From the NCBI RefSeq assembly GCF_033001325.1, contig NZ_CP133111.1:3224001-3288000 (forward strand): 64,000 bases of DNA. The letters run 5' to 3'. Of the stretch, positions 18,073-26,414 are shown one piece after another. The notes beneath the pieces are model-generated. The model was not told the origin of the DNA, searched no databases, and worked only from the letters and a program-made list of their open reading frames with translations. A program made the translations under genes and the position numbers. Numbering within the stretch: the stretch's first letter is position 1; every line of letters starts with the position of its first letter. Origin of the DNA: Rhodopseudomonas sp. BAL398 (GTDB taxonomy: Bacteria; Pseudomonadota; Alphaproteobacteria; Rhizobiales; Xanthobacteraceae).

Positions 18073-18157
18073 GCCATGGCCGGGCTTGACCCGGCCGTCC
18101 ATCCTCCTGCAAATAATCGCACGAAATGAAGGATCGCCGGGTCGAGCCCGGCGACGG
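18073..18157. repeat. Dispersed palindromic repeat family E, copy 2
   Basis: GCCATGGCCGGGCTTGACCC at the left and CCGGGTCGAGCCCGGCGACGG at the right flank a short spacer; it lies between the GNAT gene and proC. Confidence 0.6.
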
Positions 18158-18205
18158 ATGCTGGCGCTGGGCGCCTTGCAGGTCATTTCGGCCAGAGGAC
18201 TTCCG

Positions 18206-19075
18206 ATGACAACAAACACTGCTTCTCATCCGCTCGCCAAACGCGGCGGCACCATCGTTCTGGCCGGCGCCGGCAAGATGGGCGGCGCGCTGCTGACCGG
18301 CTGGCTGGCGCAGGGGCTCGACGCCGGCGACGTCGTGGTGGTCGATCCGCAGCCCTCCGACGAGATCCGGGCGCTGACCGCGCGCGGCGTCCGGTTCAAT
18401 GCCTCCGCCGCCGATGTCGGCGCGGTGGCGACGCTGGTGCTGGCGGTCAAGCCGCAGATGTTCGGAGCGGCGGCGCCCGCGCTGCGGCCCTATGTCGGAG
18501 CGCAGACGCTGGTGGTGTCGATCATGGCCGGCACGCCGAGTGCCGCGATCAAGGCCGCCTGCGGCGGCCATGTGGTCCGCGCGATGCCGAACACGCCGGC
18601 CGCGATCGGCCGCGGCATCACCGTCGCGGTGGCGTCAGACGACGTCAGCGCCGCGCAGCGCGATATCGCCGACGCGCTGCTGCGCGCTACCGGCGCGGTG
18701 GAATGGATCGACGACGAGAGCCTGATGGATGCCGTCACCGCGGTCTCGGGCTCCGGCCCGGCCTATGTGTTCCTGCTCGCCGAGGAATTGGCGCGCGCCG
18801 GCGTCGCAGCCGGGCTGCCGGCGGAGCTCGCCACCCGGCTGGCGCGCCACACCGTCGCCGGCTCCGGCGAATTGCTGCATCGCTCGGAACTCGACTCCGC
18901 AACGTTGCGCCAAAACGTCACCTCGCCCGGCGGCACCACCGCCGCCGCGCTCGCGGTGCTGATGGCGGATGATGGCTTCCAGCCGCTGCTGACCCGCGCC
19001 GTCGCGGCGGCGGCCGAGCGGTCGCGGGAATTGGCGAAGTCATTTTCACCTGCGTCAAATGACGCCTCATCCTGA
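18206..19075 (+). CDS. proC: Pyrroline-5-carboxylate reductase
   Basis: A 289-residue NADPH-dependent enzyme making proline from P5C. The Rossmann motif is VLAGAGKMGGALLTGWL; later blocks are LAVKPQMFG, VRAMPNTPAAIGRGIT, and the C-terminal VTAVSGSGPAYVFLLAEEL and LRQNVTSPGGTTAAAL signature. AGAGGAC lies upstream of ATG 18206. Its last codons and TGA fall inside a dispersed repeat (19068 onward). Confidence 0.96.
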   Translation: MTTNTASHPLAKRGGTIVLAGAGKMGGALLTGWLAQGLDAGDVVVVDPQPSDEIRALTARGVRFNASAADVGAVATLVLAVKPQMFGAAAPALRPYVGAQTLVVSIMAGTPSAAIKAACGGHVVRAMPNTPAAIGRGITVAVASDDVSAAQRDIADALLRATGAVEWIDDESLMDAVTAVSGSGPAYVFLLAEELARAGVAAGLPAELATRLARHTVAGSGELLHRSELDSATLRQNVTSPGGTTAAALAVLMADDGFQPLLTRAVAAAAERSRELAKSFSPASNDASS

Positions 19076-19160
19076 GGAGCCCGGCGAAGCCGGGCGTCTC
19101 GAAGGATGGGGCCGCCCTCGCCCTTCGAGACGCATCGCTTCGCGATGCTCCTCAGGGTGA
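19068..19160. repeat. Dispersed palindromic repeat family C, copy 1, supplying the proC stop codon
   Basis: TCATCCTGAGGAGC at the left pairs with GCTCCTCAGGGTGA at the right, and GTCTCGAAGGAT with CCTTCGAGACGC inside. The left end overlaps the last 8 bases of proC. A second copy is at 30630-30720. Confidence 0.8.
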
Positions 19161-19201
19161 GGTCGGATTGGATTGCGCGTTTCGCTGCAACGTCCGCACG
19201 C

Positions 19202-20665
19202 CTATACCGGCACCCGCACGGTGGCACGCAAGCCGCCCATCGGGCTGTCGCCCAGGGTGATGTCGCCGCCATGCGAGCGGGCGATGTCGCGGGCGATGGC
19301 GAGGCCAAGCCCGGTGCCGCCCTCGTCCTGGTTGCGGGCGTCGTCGAGCCGCAGGAACGGCTTGAACACCTCCTCACGCATCTCCTGCGGAATGCCGGGG
19401 CCGTCATCGTCGATCGTCACGCTGAGATAGCGATGATCGCGATGCCCGGTGATGGCGATGCCGTCGGCATGGCGCGCGGCATTCGACACCAGATTGGCGA
19501 GGCAGCGCTTGAACGCCGCGGGCTTCACCGTCACCTCGGGCTGGCCGTGGAAGGTCACGGTGGCGGCGTGGCCGTGGCGTTCGGCGTCGCCGCGCAACTC
19601 CTCCAGCGCCGAGGGGATATTGGTCGGCTGCGCCTGTTCGCCGCTGTCGCCGCGCGCGAACGCCAGATAGGCTTCCAGCATCCCCGCCATCTCGTCGACA
19701 TCCTTACGCATGCCGTCGGTTTCCGGGCTGTCGCCGATCAGCGCCAGTTCGAGCTTGAAGCGGGTCAGGATGGTGCGCAGATCGTGACTGACGCCGGCCA
19801 GCATCGCGGTGCGCTGTTCGATCGAGCGCTCGACGCGGGCTTTCATCTCGATGAATGCATAGGCGGCGCGGCGCACCTCGCGCGCGCCGCGCGGGCGGAA
19901 ATTCGGCGCATCGCGGCCCTTGCCGAAGCTCTCGGCGGCGTCCGCCAGCCGCAGGATCGGCCGGATCTGGTTGCGCAGAAACAGCACCGCGACGAACAGC
20001 AGCACGGTCGAGGTGCCGACCATCCACAGCAGGAAGATCTCGGAATTCGACGCGTAGGCGGCGCTGCGCAACGCGAACACCCGCATCACCGCATCGTCGA
20101 GCTGGATGCGGATTTCCACCAGATTGGAGCGGCCGACAGTGTCGATCCAGAACGGCCGCGCGATCTGCTTGCTGATCTGTTTGCTGATCGACTGGTCGAG
20201 CAGCGAGAAGAACGGCTTCGGCCCCGGCGGCGGCATGTCGCCGGGATTGAGAAAATCCACCACCAGACCGAGCCGGTTCTGCGCGATGCCGCGCAGCATC
20301 GCGCGGTCCTTGTCCTGCGGATAGTTCTTGTAGACGTCGATCAGCGCCGCGATGTCCTGCACCACCGCCGCTGACAGCCGCTGCGTCACCGTGTTCCAGT
20401 GCCGCTCCATGAACACGAACGCCACCACCGATTGCAGCAGCACCATCGGCACGATGATGAGCAGCAGCACGCGGGCATACAGGCCTTTCGGCATGGAATT
20501 GTTGAAGCGCTGCCCCATCCAGCCGCTGATCGCGGAGAGCCGCCGCATCGCCGGGTGGATCGGCGTCAGCCAGCGGTCGAGCACACCGAGCCCTTGCCGC
20601 GACAGCTCAAGCCATCGCCGCGACAGCCGCAGCACTTTCTCCCACCCCTGGCGCGCGCGCATCAT
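19202..20665 (-). CDS. EnvZ-type sensor histidine kinase
   Basis: A 487-residue membrane kinase. A transmembrane helix near residues 65-90 (VLLLIIVPMVLLQSVVAFVFM) and another near 220-245 bracket a periplasmic domain. HAMP follows, then the H-box AGVSHDLRTILTRFK with the phosphorylated His. The ATPase has NLVSNAARHADG, DDGPGIP and GTGLGLAI. The adjacent OmpR-like regulator ends 5 bp upstream, so they are partners. The signal sensed is unknown; EnvZ relatives respond to osmotic or envelope stress. Confidence 0.93.
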   Translation of the reverse strand: MMRARQGWEKVLRLSRRWLELSRQGLGVLDRWLTPIHPAMRRLSAISGWMGQRFNNSMPKGLYARVLLLIIVPMVLLQSVVAFVFMERHWNTVTQRLSAAVVQDIAALIDVYKNYPQDKDRAMLRGIAQNRLGLVVDFLNPGDMPPPGPKPFFSLLDQSISKQISKQIARPFWIDTVGRSNLVEIRIQLDDAVMRVFALRSAAYASNSEIFLLWMVGTSTVLLFVAVLFLRNQIRPILRLADAAESFGKGRDAPNFRPRGAREVRRAAYAFIEMKARVERSIEQRTAMLAGVSHDLRTILTRFKLELALIGDSPETDGMRKDVDEMAGMLEAYLAFARGDSGEQAQPTNIPSALEELRGDAERHGHAATVTFHGQPEVTVKPAAFKRCLANLVSNAARHADGIAITGHRDHRYLSVTIDDDGPGIPQEMREEVFKPFLRLDDARNQDEGGTGLGLAIARDIARSHGGDITLGDSPMGGLRATVRVPV

Positions 20666-20670
20666 GTCCC

Positions 20671-21396
20671 CTAGGGCGTCGCGACGAGGCGATAGCCTAT
20701 GCCGCGCACCGCCTGCAGAAACAGCGGATTGGCGGGATCGATCTCGATCTTGCGCCGCAGACGGTTGATCTGGACGTCGACGGCGCGCTCATTAGCGCCG
20801 CCGCCGACGCCGGTCAGGTCGCCGCGCGGCACCGTCTCGCCAGGCGCCAGCGCCAGCACCCGCAGCATGTCGCGCTCGCGGTCGGTGAGGTGAATGATCT
20901 CGTCACCCTGACGCAATTCGCCGCGATCCAGATGATAGACATAGGGGCCGAACGCGATCGATTCCGGCTTGGCGGCCGGCTGCGGCGTGGTGCGCTTCAG
21001 GATATTGGCGATCCGCAGCAGCAATTCGCGCGGCTCGAACGGCTTGGCGACATAGTCGTCGGCGCCAAGCTGCAATCCCTCGATCCGGGCGTCGGCCTCG
21101 TGACGGGCGGTCAGCATCACGATCGGCACCGTCGAATTGGCGCGGATCGCGCGGGCGAGATCGAACCCGGTCTCGCCCGGCATCATCACGTCGAGGATCA
21201 GCAGGTCGAAATCCAGCCCGCTGAGCTTGGCGCGGGCGCTGCGGGCGTCCTTGGCGGTGGTGACGCGATAGCCTTCGCCGGCGAGAAACCGCGACAGCAG
21301 ATCCCGGATCCGGCGATCGTCATCGACCAGAAGCAGATGCGGCGCGTCATCGGCCGGCTGCGCCGCCTTCTTGGTCGGGGTTGCAAATTGCGTCAC
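20671..21396 (-). CDS. OmpR-family response regulator
   Basis: A 241-residue regulator. The receiver has LLLVDDDRRIRDLLSRFL, the phospho-acceptor Asp in LLILDVMMPGETG, and the LTARHE switch and VAKPFEP lysine. The winged-helix DNA-binding domain ends with NERAVDVQINRLRRKIEIDP and RGIGYRLVA. GTG 21396 is 6 bases after GAAGGA, which is better spaced than the TTG at 21402. It lies between a MarR gene (2 bp upstream) and its kinase gene. Confidence 0.93.
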   Translation of the reverse strand: MTQFATPTKKAAQPADDAPHLLLVDDDRRIRDLLSRFLAGEGYRVTTAKDARSARAKLSGLDFDLLILDVMMPGETGFDLARAIRANSTVPIVMLTARHEADARIEGLQLGADDYVAKPFEPRELLLRIANILKRTTPQPAAKPESIAFGPYVYHLDRGELRQGDEIIHLTDRERDMLRVLALAPGETVPRGDLTGVGGGANERAVDVQINRLRRKIEIDPANPLFLQAVRGIGYRLVATP

Positions 21397-21398
21397 CG

Positions 21399-21950
21399 TC
21401 AATCCTTCGCGCTAGCGCCGTCGGCCCGCAGGATGGCCGCGAGCACCTTGTCCGGATTGTCGCGATCGATCATGCCGCGCAGAAACCGTCCGACCGCCTC
21501 GGCGTCGCCCGCCCCGAACCCGTCCAGCGCGCGGTTGATGCGTTCGGTCTGCAGCGTCGCGAGCTTGGCCACCAGCGCCTCGGCCTTCGCGGTGGCAAAA
21601 AGAAGGCGCTGCCGGCGGTCGCTGTCGCCGGCCTTTTGCACGATATAGCCCTCGTCCAACAATTGCTTGAGCACTCGGCCGAGCGACTGCTTGGTGATGC
21701 GCAGCACCTCGAGCAGATCGGCGACCTTCAGCCCCGGATAACGGTGGACGAAATGGATCACCCGATGGTGGGCGCGGCCGAATCCGAACGCCTCGAGCAC
21801 ATGGTCAGCGTCGCCAACGAAGTCCCGATAGGCGAAAAACAACAGCTCGATGATGTCCCAGCGCGGCACCGCGGCCGCGACCTCGGCCGAGGGCTCCGCC
21901 GGGAGCGGTACCGGCCGGGAAAACCCGTCTTTGAAATTTATGTCAGTCAT
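21399..21950 (-). CDS. MarR-family transcriptional regulator
   Basis: A 183-residue protein (from ATG 21950) with a MarR winged helix: FGRAHHRVIHFVHRYPGLKVADLLEVLRITKQSLGRVLKQLLDEGYI, then the wing DRRQRLLFATAKAEAL. MarR proteins repress nearby genes until a ligand binds. It heads a three-gene operon with an OmpR/EnvZ-type pair and is divergent from ilvE. A palindrome covers its start codon, suggesting autoregulation. An in-frame ATG at 21971 is also possible. Confidence 0.9.
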   Translation of the reverse strand: MTDINFKDGFSRPVPLPAEPSAEVAAAVPRWDIIELLFFAYRDFVGDADHVLEAFGFGRAHHRVIHFVHRYPGLKVADLLEVLRITKQSLGRVLKQLLDEGYIVQKAGDSDRRQRLLFATAKAEALVAKLATLQTERINRALDGFGAGDAEAVGRFLRGMIDRDNPDKVLAAILRADGASAKD

Positions 21951-21959
21951 GTTGACATA
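21939..21959. promoter_or_regulatory. Palindromic candidate MarR operator over the marR start codon
   Basis: TATGTCA at 21939-21945 and TGACATA at 21953-21959 form a perfect 7-bp inverted repeat with a 7-bp spacer, the usual size of a MarR site. On the plus strand TTGACA (21952-21957) and TACAAA (21975-21980) with 17-bp spacing could be the ilvE promoter, so one site could control both directions. Confidence 0.5.
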
Positions 21960-22242
21960 TCTTGGGTTCAATGTTACAAAAATGCCGGCCGCAGCGAAAT
22001 ATTAGACTATATCACTTGCAGCCGATGCCGGGCCGGCCCGATAAAGACAACCTTGCGGCGGTTCGCATGCAATGATCGGACGACCTGATCGAACATACCG
22101 GACTTCGCGCATTCCGCCAAAGCCCGTCTCCCGACCCGGTCGGGACGAGACCTGAATGCCGGCTGGCAACGGCCCGGACTTGACGCTAACCAAACGGCCA
22201 CCACGCACAGCGCGGCGCCCGCCGATCCAGGAGATCACGACC

Positions 22243-23355
22243 ATGGGAGTTTCGTTCGACAAGATCGACGGCTCGGTCTGGCTGACATTCGACATCAAGC
22301 CTGCGGCGAATCCCGTTCCCGGCTTCGACCGCGCGGCACGGATGAAAGACCCGGGCTTCGGCCGGGTGTTCACCGACCACATGGCGATCATCCGCTACAA
22401 TCAGGCCAAGGGCTGGCATGGCGCGCATGTCGAATCACGCGCCAATTTCCCGCTCGATCCGGCCACCGCCGTCCTGCACTACGCGCAGGAGATTTTCGAG
22501 GGCCTCAAGGCCTATAAGCGCGACGACGGCGGCATCAATCTGTTTCGCCCCGACGCCAATGCGCGGCGTTTTCGGGATTCGGCCGACCGCATGGCGATGC
22601 CGCCGCTGCCCGAGCCGACCTTCATCGAAGCGGTCGAGCAATTGGTGCGGATCGACCGCGACTGGATCCCGGGCGGCGAAGGCAGCCTGTATCTGCGCCC
22701 CTTCATGATCGCCAACGAGGTGTTCCTCGGCGTCAAGCCGTCGGCCGAATACATCTTCGCGGTGATCGCCTCGCCGGTCGGCTCCTATTTCAAGGGCGGC
22801 CCCGCGCCGGTGTCGATCTGGGTGTCGGAGAACTACACCCGCGCCGCGGTCGGCGGCACCGGCGCGGTCAAATGCGGCGGCAATTACGCCGCCAGCCTGC
22901 GCGCGCAGGCCGAGGCGATCCAGCATGGCTGCGACCAGGTGGTGTTTCTCGACGCGCTGGAGCGCCGCTATGTCGAAGAGCTCGGCGGCATGAACGTGTT
23001 CTTCGCCTTCGAGGACGGCTCGCTGTCGACGCCGCCGCTCGGCACCATCCTGCCGGGGATCACCCGCGATTCGATCATCGCGCTGGCCAGGGAAGCCGGC
23101 AGGCCGGTGCGCGAGGAACTCTACACGATTCAGCAATGGCGCGCCGATGCCGCCAGCGGCAAGTTGAAAGAAGCCTTCGCCTGCGGCACCGCGGCGGTGA
23201 TCTCGCCGATCGGCAAAGTGTGTTCGGCGAGCGGCGATTTCGTCATCAATGGCGGCGAAGCCGGTCCCATCGCGATGGGCCTGCGCAAGCAGCTGGTCGA
23301 CATCCAATACGGCCGCGCCGCCGATACGCATGGCTGGATCAGGAACGTCGGCTGA
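22243..23355 (+). CDS. ilvE: Branched-chain amino acid aminotransferase
   Basis: A 370-residue class IV PLP aminotransferase that interconverts Leu, Ile and Val with their keto acids. Features include HYAQEIFEGLKAYKRDDGGINLFRP, the PLP-Lys segment GAVKCGGNYAASL, and the late ELGGMNVFFAFEDG. Length fits the class IIIa/BCAT2 group. CAGGAG precedes ATG 22243. It is divergent from the MarR operon. Confidence 0.96.
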   Translation: MGVSFDKIDGSVWLTFDIKPAANPVPGFDRAARMKDPGFGRVFTDHMAIIRYNQAKGWHGAHVESRANFPLDPATAVLHYAQEIFEGLKAYKRDDGGINLFRPDANARRFRDSADRMAMPPLPEPTFIEAVEQLVRIDRDWIPGGEGSLYLRPFMIANEVFLGVKPSAEYIFAVIASPVGSYFKGGPAPVSIWVSENYTRAAVGGTGAVKCGGNYAASLRAQAEAIQHGCDQVVFLDALERRYVEELGGMNVFFAFEDGSLSTPPLGTILPGITRDSIIALAREAGRPVREELYTIQQWRADAASGKLKEAFACGTAAVISPIGKVCSASGDFVINGGEAGPIAMGLRKQLVDIQYGRAADTHGWIRNVG

Positions 23356-23372
23356 TCAGGAGACGTTGTCGA

Positions 23373-23485
23373 GTCATTCCGGGGCGCGAGCAGCGACAGC
23401 TGCGAGCGAACCCGGAATCTCGCCGCCTCACCGTGTCGCAAGATTCCGGGTTCGCTCGCCCTTCGGGCGCGCGCCCCGGAATGAC
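23373..23485. repeat. Dispersed palindromic repeat family B, copy 3
   Basis: GTCATTCCGGGGCGCGAGCA at the left, CGCGCCCCGGAATGAC at the right, with inner CCCGGAATC / GATTCCGGG pairs. It begins 17 bp after the ilvE stop. Confidence 0.85.
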
Positions 23486-23552
23486 TGACTGTTACTGACT
23501 GTGCGGCAATGTGCGGCGAGCCATGCACCTCATGGTGACAAGCCTTGAACGC

Positions 23553-23659
23553 CGTCATTGCGAGGAGCTCTTGCGACGAAGCAATCCAGTCCTTGCTTGG
23601 CGACCCTGGATTGCTTCGCGGTCGGACGGCGCTACGCGCCGACCTCGGCTCGCAATGAC
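23553..23659. repeat. Dispersed palindromic repeat family A, copy 2
   Basis: CGTCATTGCGAGGAGC at the left and GGCTCGCAATGAC at the right. Downstream, AGTCAGGCTC at 23691-23700 matches the right terminal repeat of the larger MITE-like unit, but no clear left terminal repeat is seen. Together with copy B3 it fills the convergent ilvE/mutL gap. Confidence 0.8.
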
Positions 23660-23738
23660 CCGTCAGGCTTAATGTTAGTCGTTTTTGTTCAGTCAGGCTC
23701 TCGGGATAAGGAGCAAGGCGCAAGCCGCACCGCCCCCC

Positions 23739-25541
23739 TCACCGTCTGCCGAACAGTTTCTCGATATCGTTGAGCGTCAGTTCGACATAGGTCGGGCGGC
23801 CGTGGTTGCACTGGCCGGAATTCGGCGTCGATTCCATCTCGCGCAACAGCGCGTTCATTTCCTCGGGCTTGAGAATCCGCCCGGCGCGGACCGAGCCGTG
23901 GCAGGCCATGGTGGCGGCGACATGCATCAGCCGGCGCTCCAGCGGCAGCGCCTCGTCCCATTCGGCCATGTGTTCGGCGAGATCGCGTAGCAATGCGGCG
24001 GCGTTGATCTTGCCCAAGAGCGACGGGGTCTCGCGCACCGCCACTGCGCCAGGGCCGAAGGATTCGACGACCAGGCCGAATTTCGCCAATTCGTCGCCGC
24101 GTGCGGTCAATTGCTCGACGGTGGATTCGTCGAGTTCGACGATCTCCGGAATCAGCAGGATCTGGCGCTGCACGCCGTTCTGCGCCAGCGACGCCTTCAG
24201 CCGCTCATAGACGATGCGCTCATGGGCGGCGTGCTGATCGACCACGATCAGCCCGCCGCGGGTCTGCGACACGATATAGGTCTCGTGAATCTGCGTGCGC
24301 GCGGCGCCGAGCGGCCGATCCAACAGATCGGCCGGCGCCTCATAGGCGCGAATATCGGCGCTGGGGGCGCCGACGTCGAAACCCGATTGGGCGCGCTCGG
24401 CAAAGCCTTGGGCATCATAGGCCGCCGCGCCGCCGACCGGATAGGACGGCGAACTGCGCCAGTCCCAATTGGCATTGCCGCGCGGCGTGAAGGCCGGGCG
24501 GAACGAGGCGATGGTGGCGCCGCCGCCATTGGCGGCGCTGCGCTGACCCTCGCGCGCCAACCCCTCTTTCAGCGCGTGCACGATCAGCGCACGGACCAGG
24601 CCGGCATTACGAAACCGCACCTCGGTCTTGGCCGGATGCACATTGGCATCGACCTCGCGGCTATCCAGCGTGACGAACAGCGCCACCACCGGATGTCGGT
24701 CGCGCGGCAGATAGTCGGAGTAAGCCGCCCGCACCGCGCCGATGATCAGCTTGTCGCGCACCGGCCGGCCATTGACGAACAGATATTGCCCCAGCGCATT
24801 GGCGCGGGTCAGCGACGGCGCGGCGGCGAAACCTTCGACCACCACGCCTTCGCGCTCGGAGCGCACCTCAATCGCCTTGGCACGGAAATCCGCGCCCAGA
24901 ATATCGCCGAGCCGGGTCAAGCGGCCGGCCGCGCCCGGCAGCGCCGCCGCCCATGTGACGGGTGCGCGCTCCTCGCCGGCCAGTGTGAAGGCGATATCGG
25001 GCCGCGCCATGCCGAGCCGGCGCACCACCTCGCGAATGGCTTCCGCTTCGGTGCGGTCGGTCTTGAGAAATTTCAACCGCGCCGGCGTCGCGTAGAACAG
25101 GTCGCTGACCTCGACGCGGGTGCCCTGGCTCAGCGCCGCCGGCGCGATCGGCGATTTGTCGCCGCCCTCGACCGCCATGGTCCAGGCATGCGGCTCCTCG
25201 GCGTGGCGGGTGGTGATCGTCAGCCGCGCCACCGAGCCGATCGAAGGCAGCGCCTCGCCGCGAAAGCCCAGCGTCCTGATCTGCAGCAGATCCTCGTCGT
25301 CGAGCTTCGAGGTGGCGTGGCGATCGACCGCCAGCGCCAGATCGGCGCGGGTCATGCCCAGACCATCATCGGTAATCCCGATCCGCCGCCGCCCGCCGCC
25401 ATCGCTGAAAATCTCGATCCGGCTGGAGCCGGCGTCGATCGCGTTCTCGACCAGTTCCTTGACCACGCTGGCCGGCCGCTCCACCACCTCGCCGGCGGCG
25501 ATGCGGTTGACGATGGTTTCTGGCAGCTGGCGAACGGGCAT
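23739..25541 (-). CDS. mutL: DNA mismatch repair protein MutL
   Basis: A 600-residue protein. The GHKL ATPase domain carries IAAGEVVERPASVVKELVENAIDAG, DDGLGM, TLGFRGEALPSI and GTRVEVSDLF. A variable linker spans about 330-410, and the C-terminal dimerisation domain has IVVDQHAAHERIVYERL. The final GRPTYVEL block belongs to the C-terminal domain. I do not see the DQHAx2Ex4E pattern in the strict endonuclease form, though QHAAHERIVYE fits it closely, so nicking activity is likely. ATG 25541 is the family start. Confidence 0.96.
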   Translation of the reverse strand: MPVRQLPETIVNRIAAGEVVERPASVVKELVENAIDAGSSRIEIFSDGGGRRRIGITDDGLGMTRADLALAVDRHATSKLDDEDLLQIRTLGFRGEALPSIGSVARLTITTRHAEEPHAWTMAVEGGDKSPIAPAALSQGTRVEVSDLFYATPARLKFLKTDRTEAEAIREVVRRLGMARPDIAFTLAGEERAPVTWAAALPGAAGRLTRLGDILGADFRAKAIEVRSEREGVVVEGFAAAPSLTRANALGQYLFVNGRPVRDKLIIGAVRAAYSDYLPRDRHPVVALFVTLDSREVDANVHPAKTEVRFRNAGLVRALIVHALKEGLAREGQRSAANGGGATIASFRPAFTPRGNANWDWRSSPSYPVGGAAAYDAQGFAERAQSGFDVGAPSADIRAYEAPADLLDRPLGAARTQIHETYIVSQTRGGLIVVDQHAAHERIVYERLKASLAQNGVQRQILLIPEIVELDESTVEQLTARGDELAKFGLVVESFGPGAVAVRETPSLLGKINAAALLRDLAEHMAEWDEALPLERRLMHVAATMACHGSVRAGRILKPEEMNALLREMESTPNSGQCNHGRPTYVELTLNDIEKLFGRR

Positions 25542-25643
25542 CGGCGACTCAAGGGTTGAAGACGCCGCCAATCTAGGGGGTTTTGCCCGGCGGCGGGAGG
25601 GCCGTTGCCCGCAATGTCAAGTTGCGCCCCGCAAGAAAGCTCC

Positions 25644-25779
25644 GTGCCCCGGATGCGGCGCAACGCGCCGCGAAGCGGCGTGGTGCGCTGCTGATCCGGG
25701 GCCCCGCTGTTTTCGAGCCTTAAACCGGGGTCCCGGCTCTGCGCGGCAGCGCTACGCGCTGCGGCGCGTCCGGGATGCC
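25644..25779. repeat. Dispersed repeat family D, copy 1
   Basis: Contains GGGTCCCGGCTCTGCGCGGC and GCGCGTCCGGGATGCC, with an inverted GCCCCGGATGCGGCGCAACG arm. A shorter relative is at 26321-26395. They flank arfB on both sides. Confidence 0.6.
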
Positions 25780-25789
25780 AGCTCACACC

Positions 25790-26212
25790 TCAATCGTCAT
25801 ATCCGCCGCTGCCGCGCTTGGCCTTGACGTCGCTGCGGCGTTTTTTGCCTTCGAGGCGGCGTTTCTTCGAGCCCAGCGTCGGCTTGGTGGCGCGGCGCGG
25901 CACCGGGCGCACCATCGCTTCGCGCAGCAATTCGAGCAGGCGGTCGATCGCGTCGGCGCGGTTGCGCTCCTGGGTGCGGAAGCGCTGGGCGTGGATCACG
26001 ATCACGCCGTCCTTGGTCATGCGTTGACCGGCCAGCCGCTCCAGCCGGATCACGGCGTCGGGCGGCAGCGCGATGCGGCTGGTGTCGAAGCGCAATTGCG
26101 CCGCGGTCGACAGCTTGTTGACGTTCTGGCCGCCCGGCCCCGAGGCGCGCACGAAGGTGACCTCGATGTCCTTGTCTTCGTCGATGAACAGATCGCGGGC
26201 AATCCGCAGCAT
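25790..26212 (-). CDS. arfB: Alternative ribosome-rescue peptidyl-tRNA hydrolase ArfB
   Basis: A 140-residue release-factor-like protein. The catalytic GGQ lies in RASGPGGQNVNKLSTA near residue 28, and the C-terminus is a long basic tail (KKRRLEGKKRRSDVKAKRG) that enters the empty mRNA channel of stalled ribosomes. There is no stop-codon-recognition domain. ATG 26212 begins MLRIARDLFIDED, the usual family start. Confidence 0.95.
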   Translation of the reverse strand: MLRIARDLFIDEDKDIEVTFVRASGPGGQNVNKLSTAAQLRFDTSRIALPPDAVIRLERLAGQRMTKDGVIVIHAQRFRTQERNRADAIDRLLELLREAMVRPVPRRATKPTLGSKKRRLEGKKRRSDVKAKRGSGGYDD

Positions 26213-26320
26213 GGGGCACCGGGCAGGAGAGATGTGGCCGGATCTGTAGCACATCCCTGGCAAGGCGCAGCAAATGGCGGGCAGCGCAGAATGACGGCAG
26301 CTTTGGGAGCTTCCGCCTAT

Positions 26321-26395
26321 GTCCCGGACGCGCTACCGCCAAAGCTGGGTCCCGGCTCTGCGGAGCAGCGCTGCGCGCTGCACCGCGTCCGGGAC
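26321..26395. repeat. Dispersed repeat family D, copy 2
   Basis: GTCCCGGACGCG at the left and CGCGTCCGGGAC at the right are inverted; GGGTCCCGGCTCTGCGGAGC inside matches copy 1. Confidence 0.65.
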
Positions 26396-26414
26396 ACGAT
26401 GATTTGTGTGGGTG

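Noticed and set aside
24111-25559. 482-codon frame on the plus strand
   Set aside because: Antisense to mutL; no family pattern.
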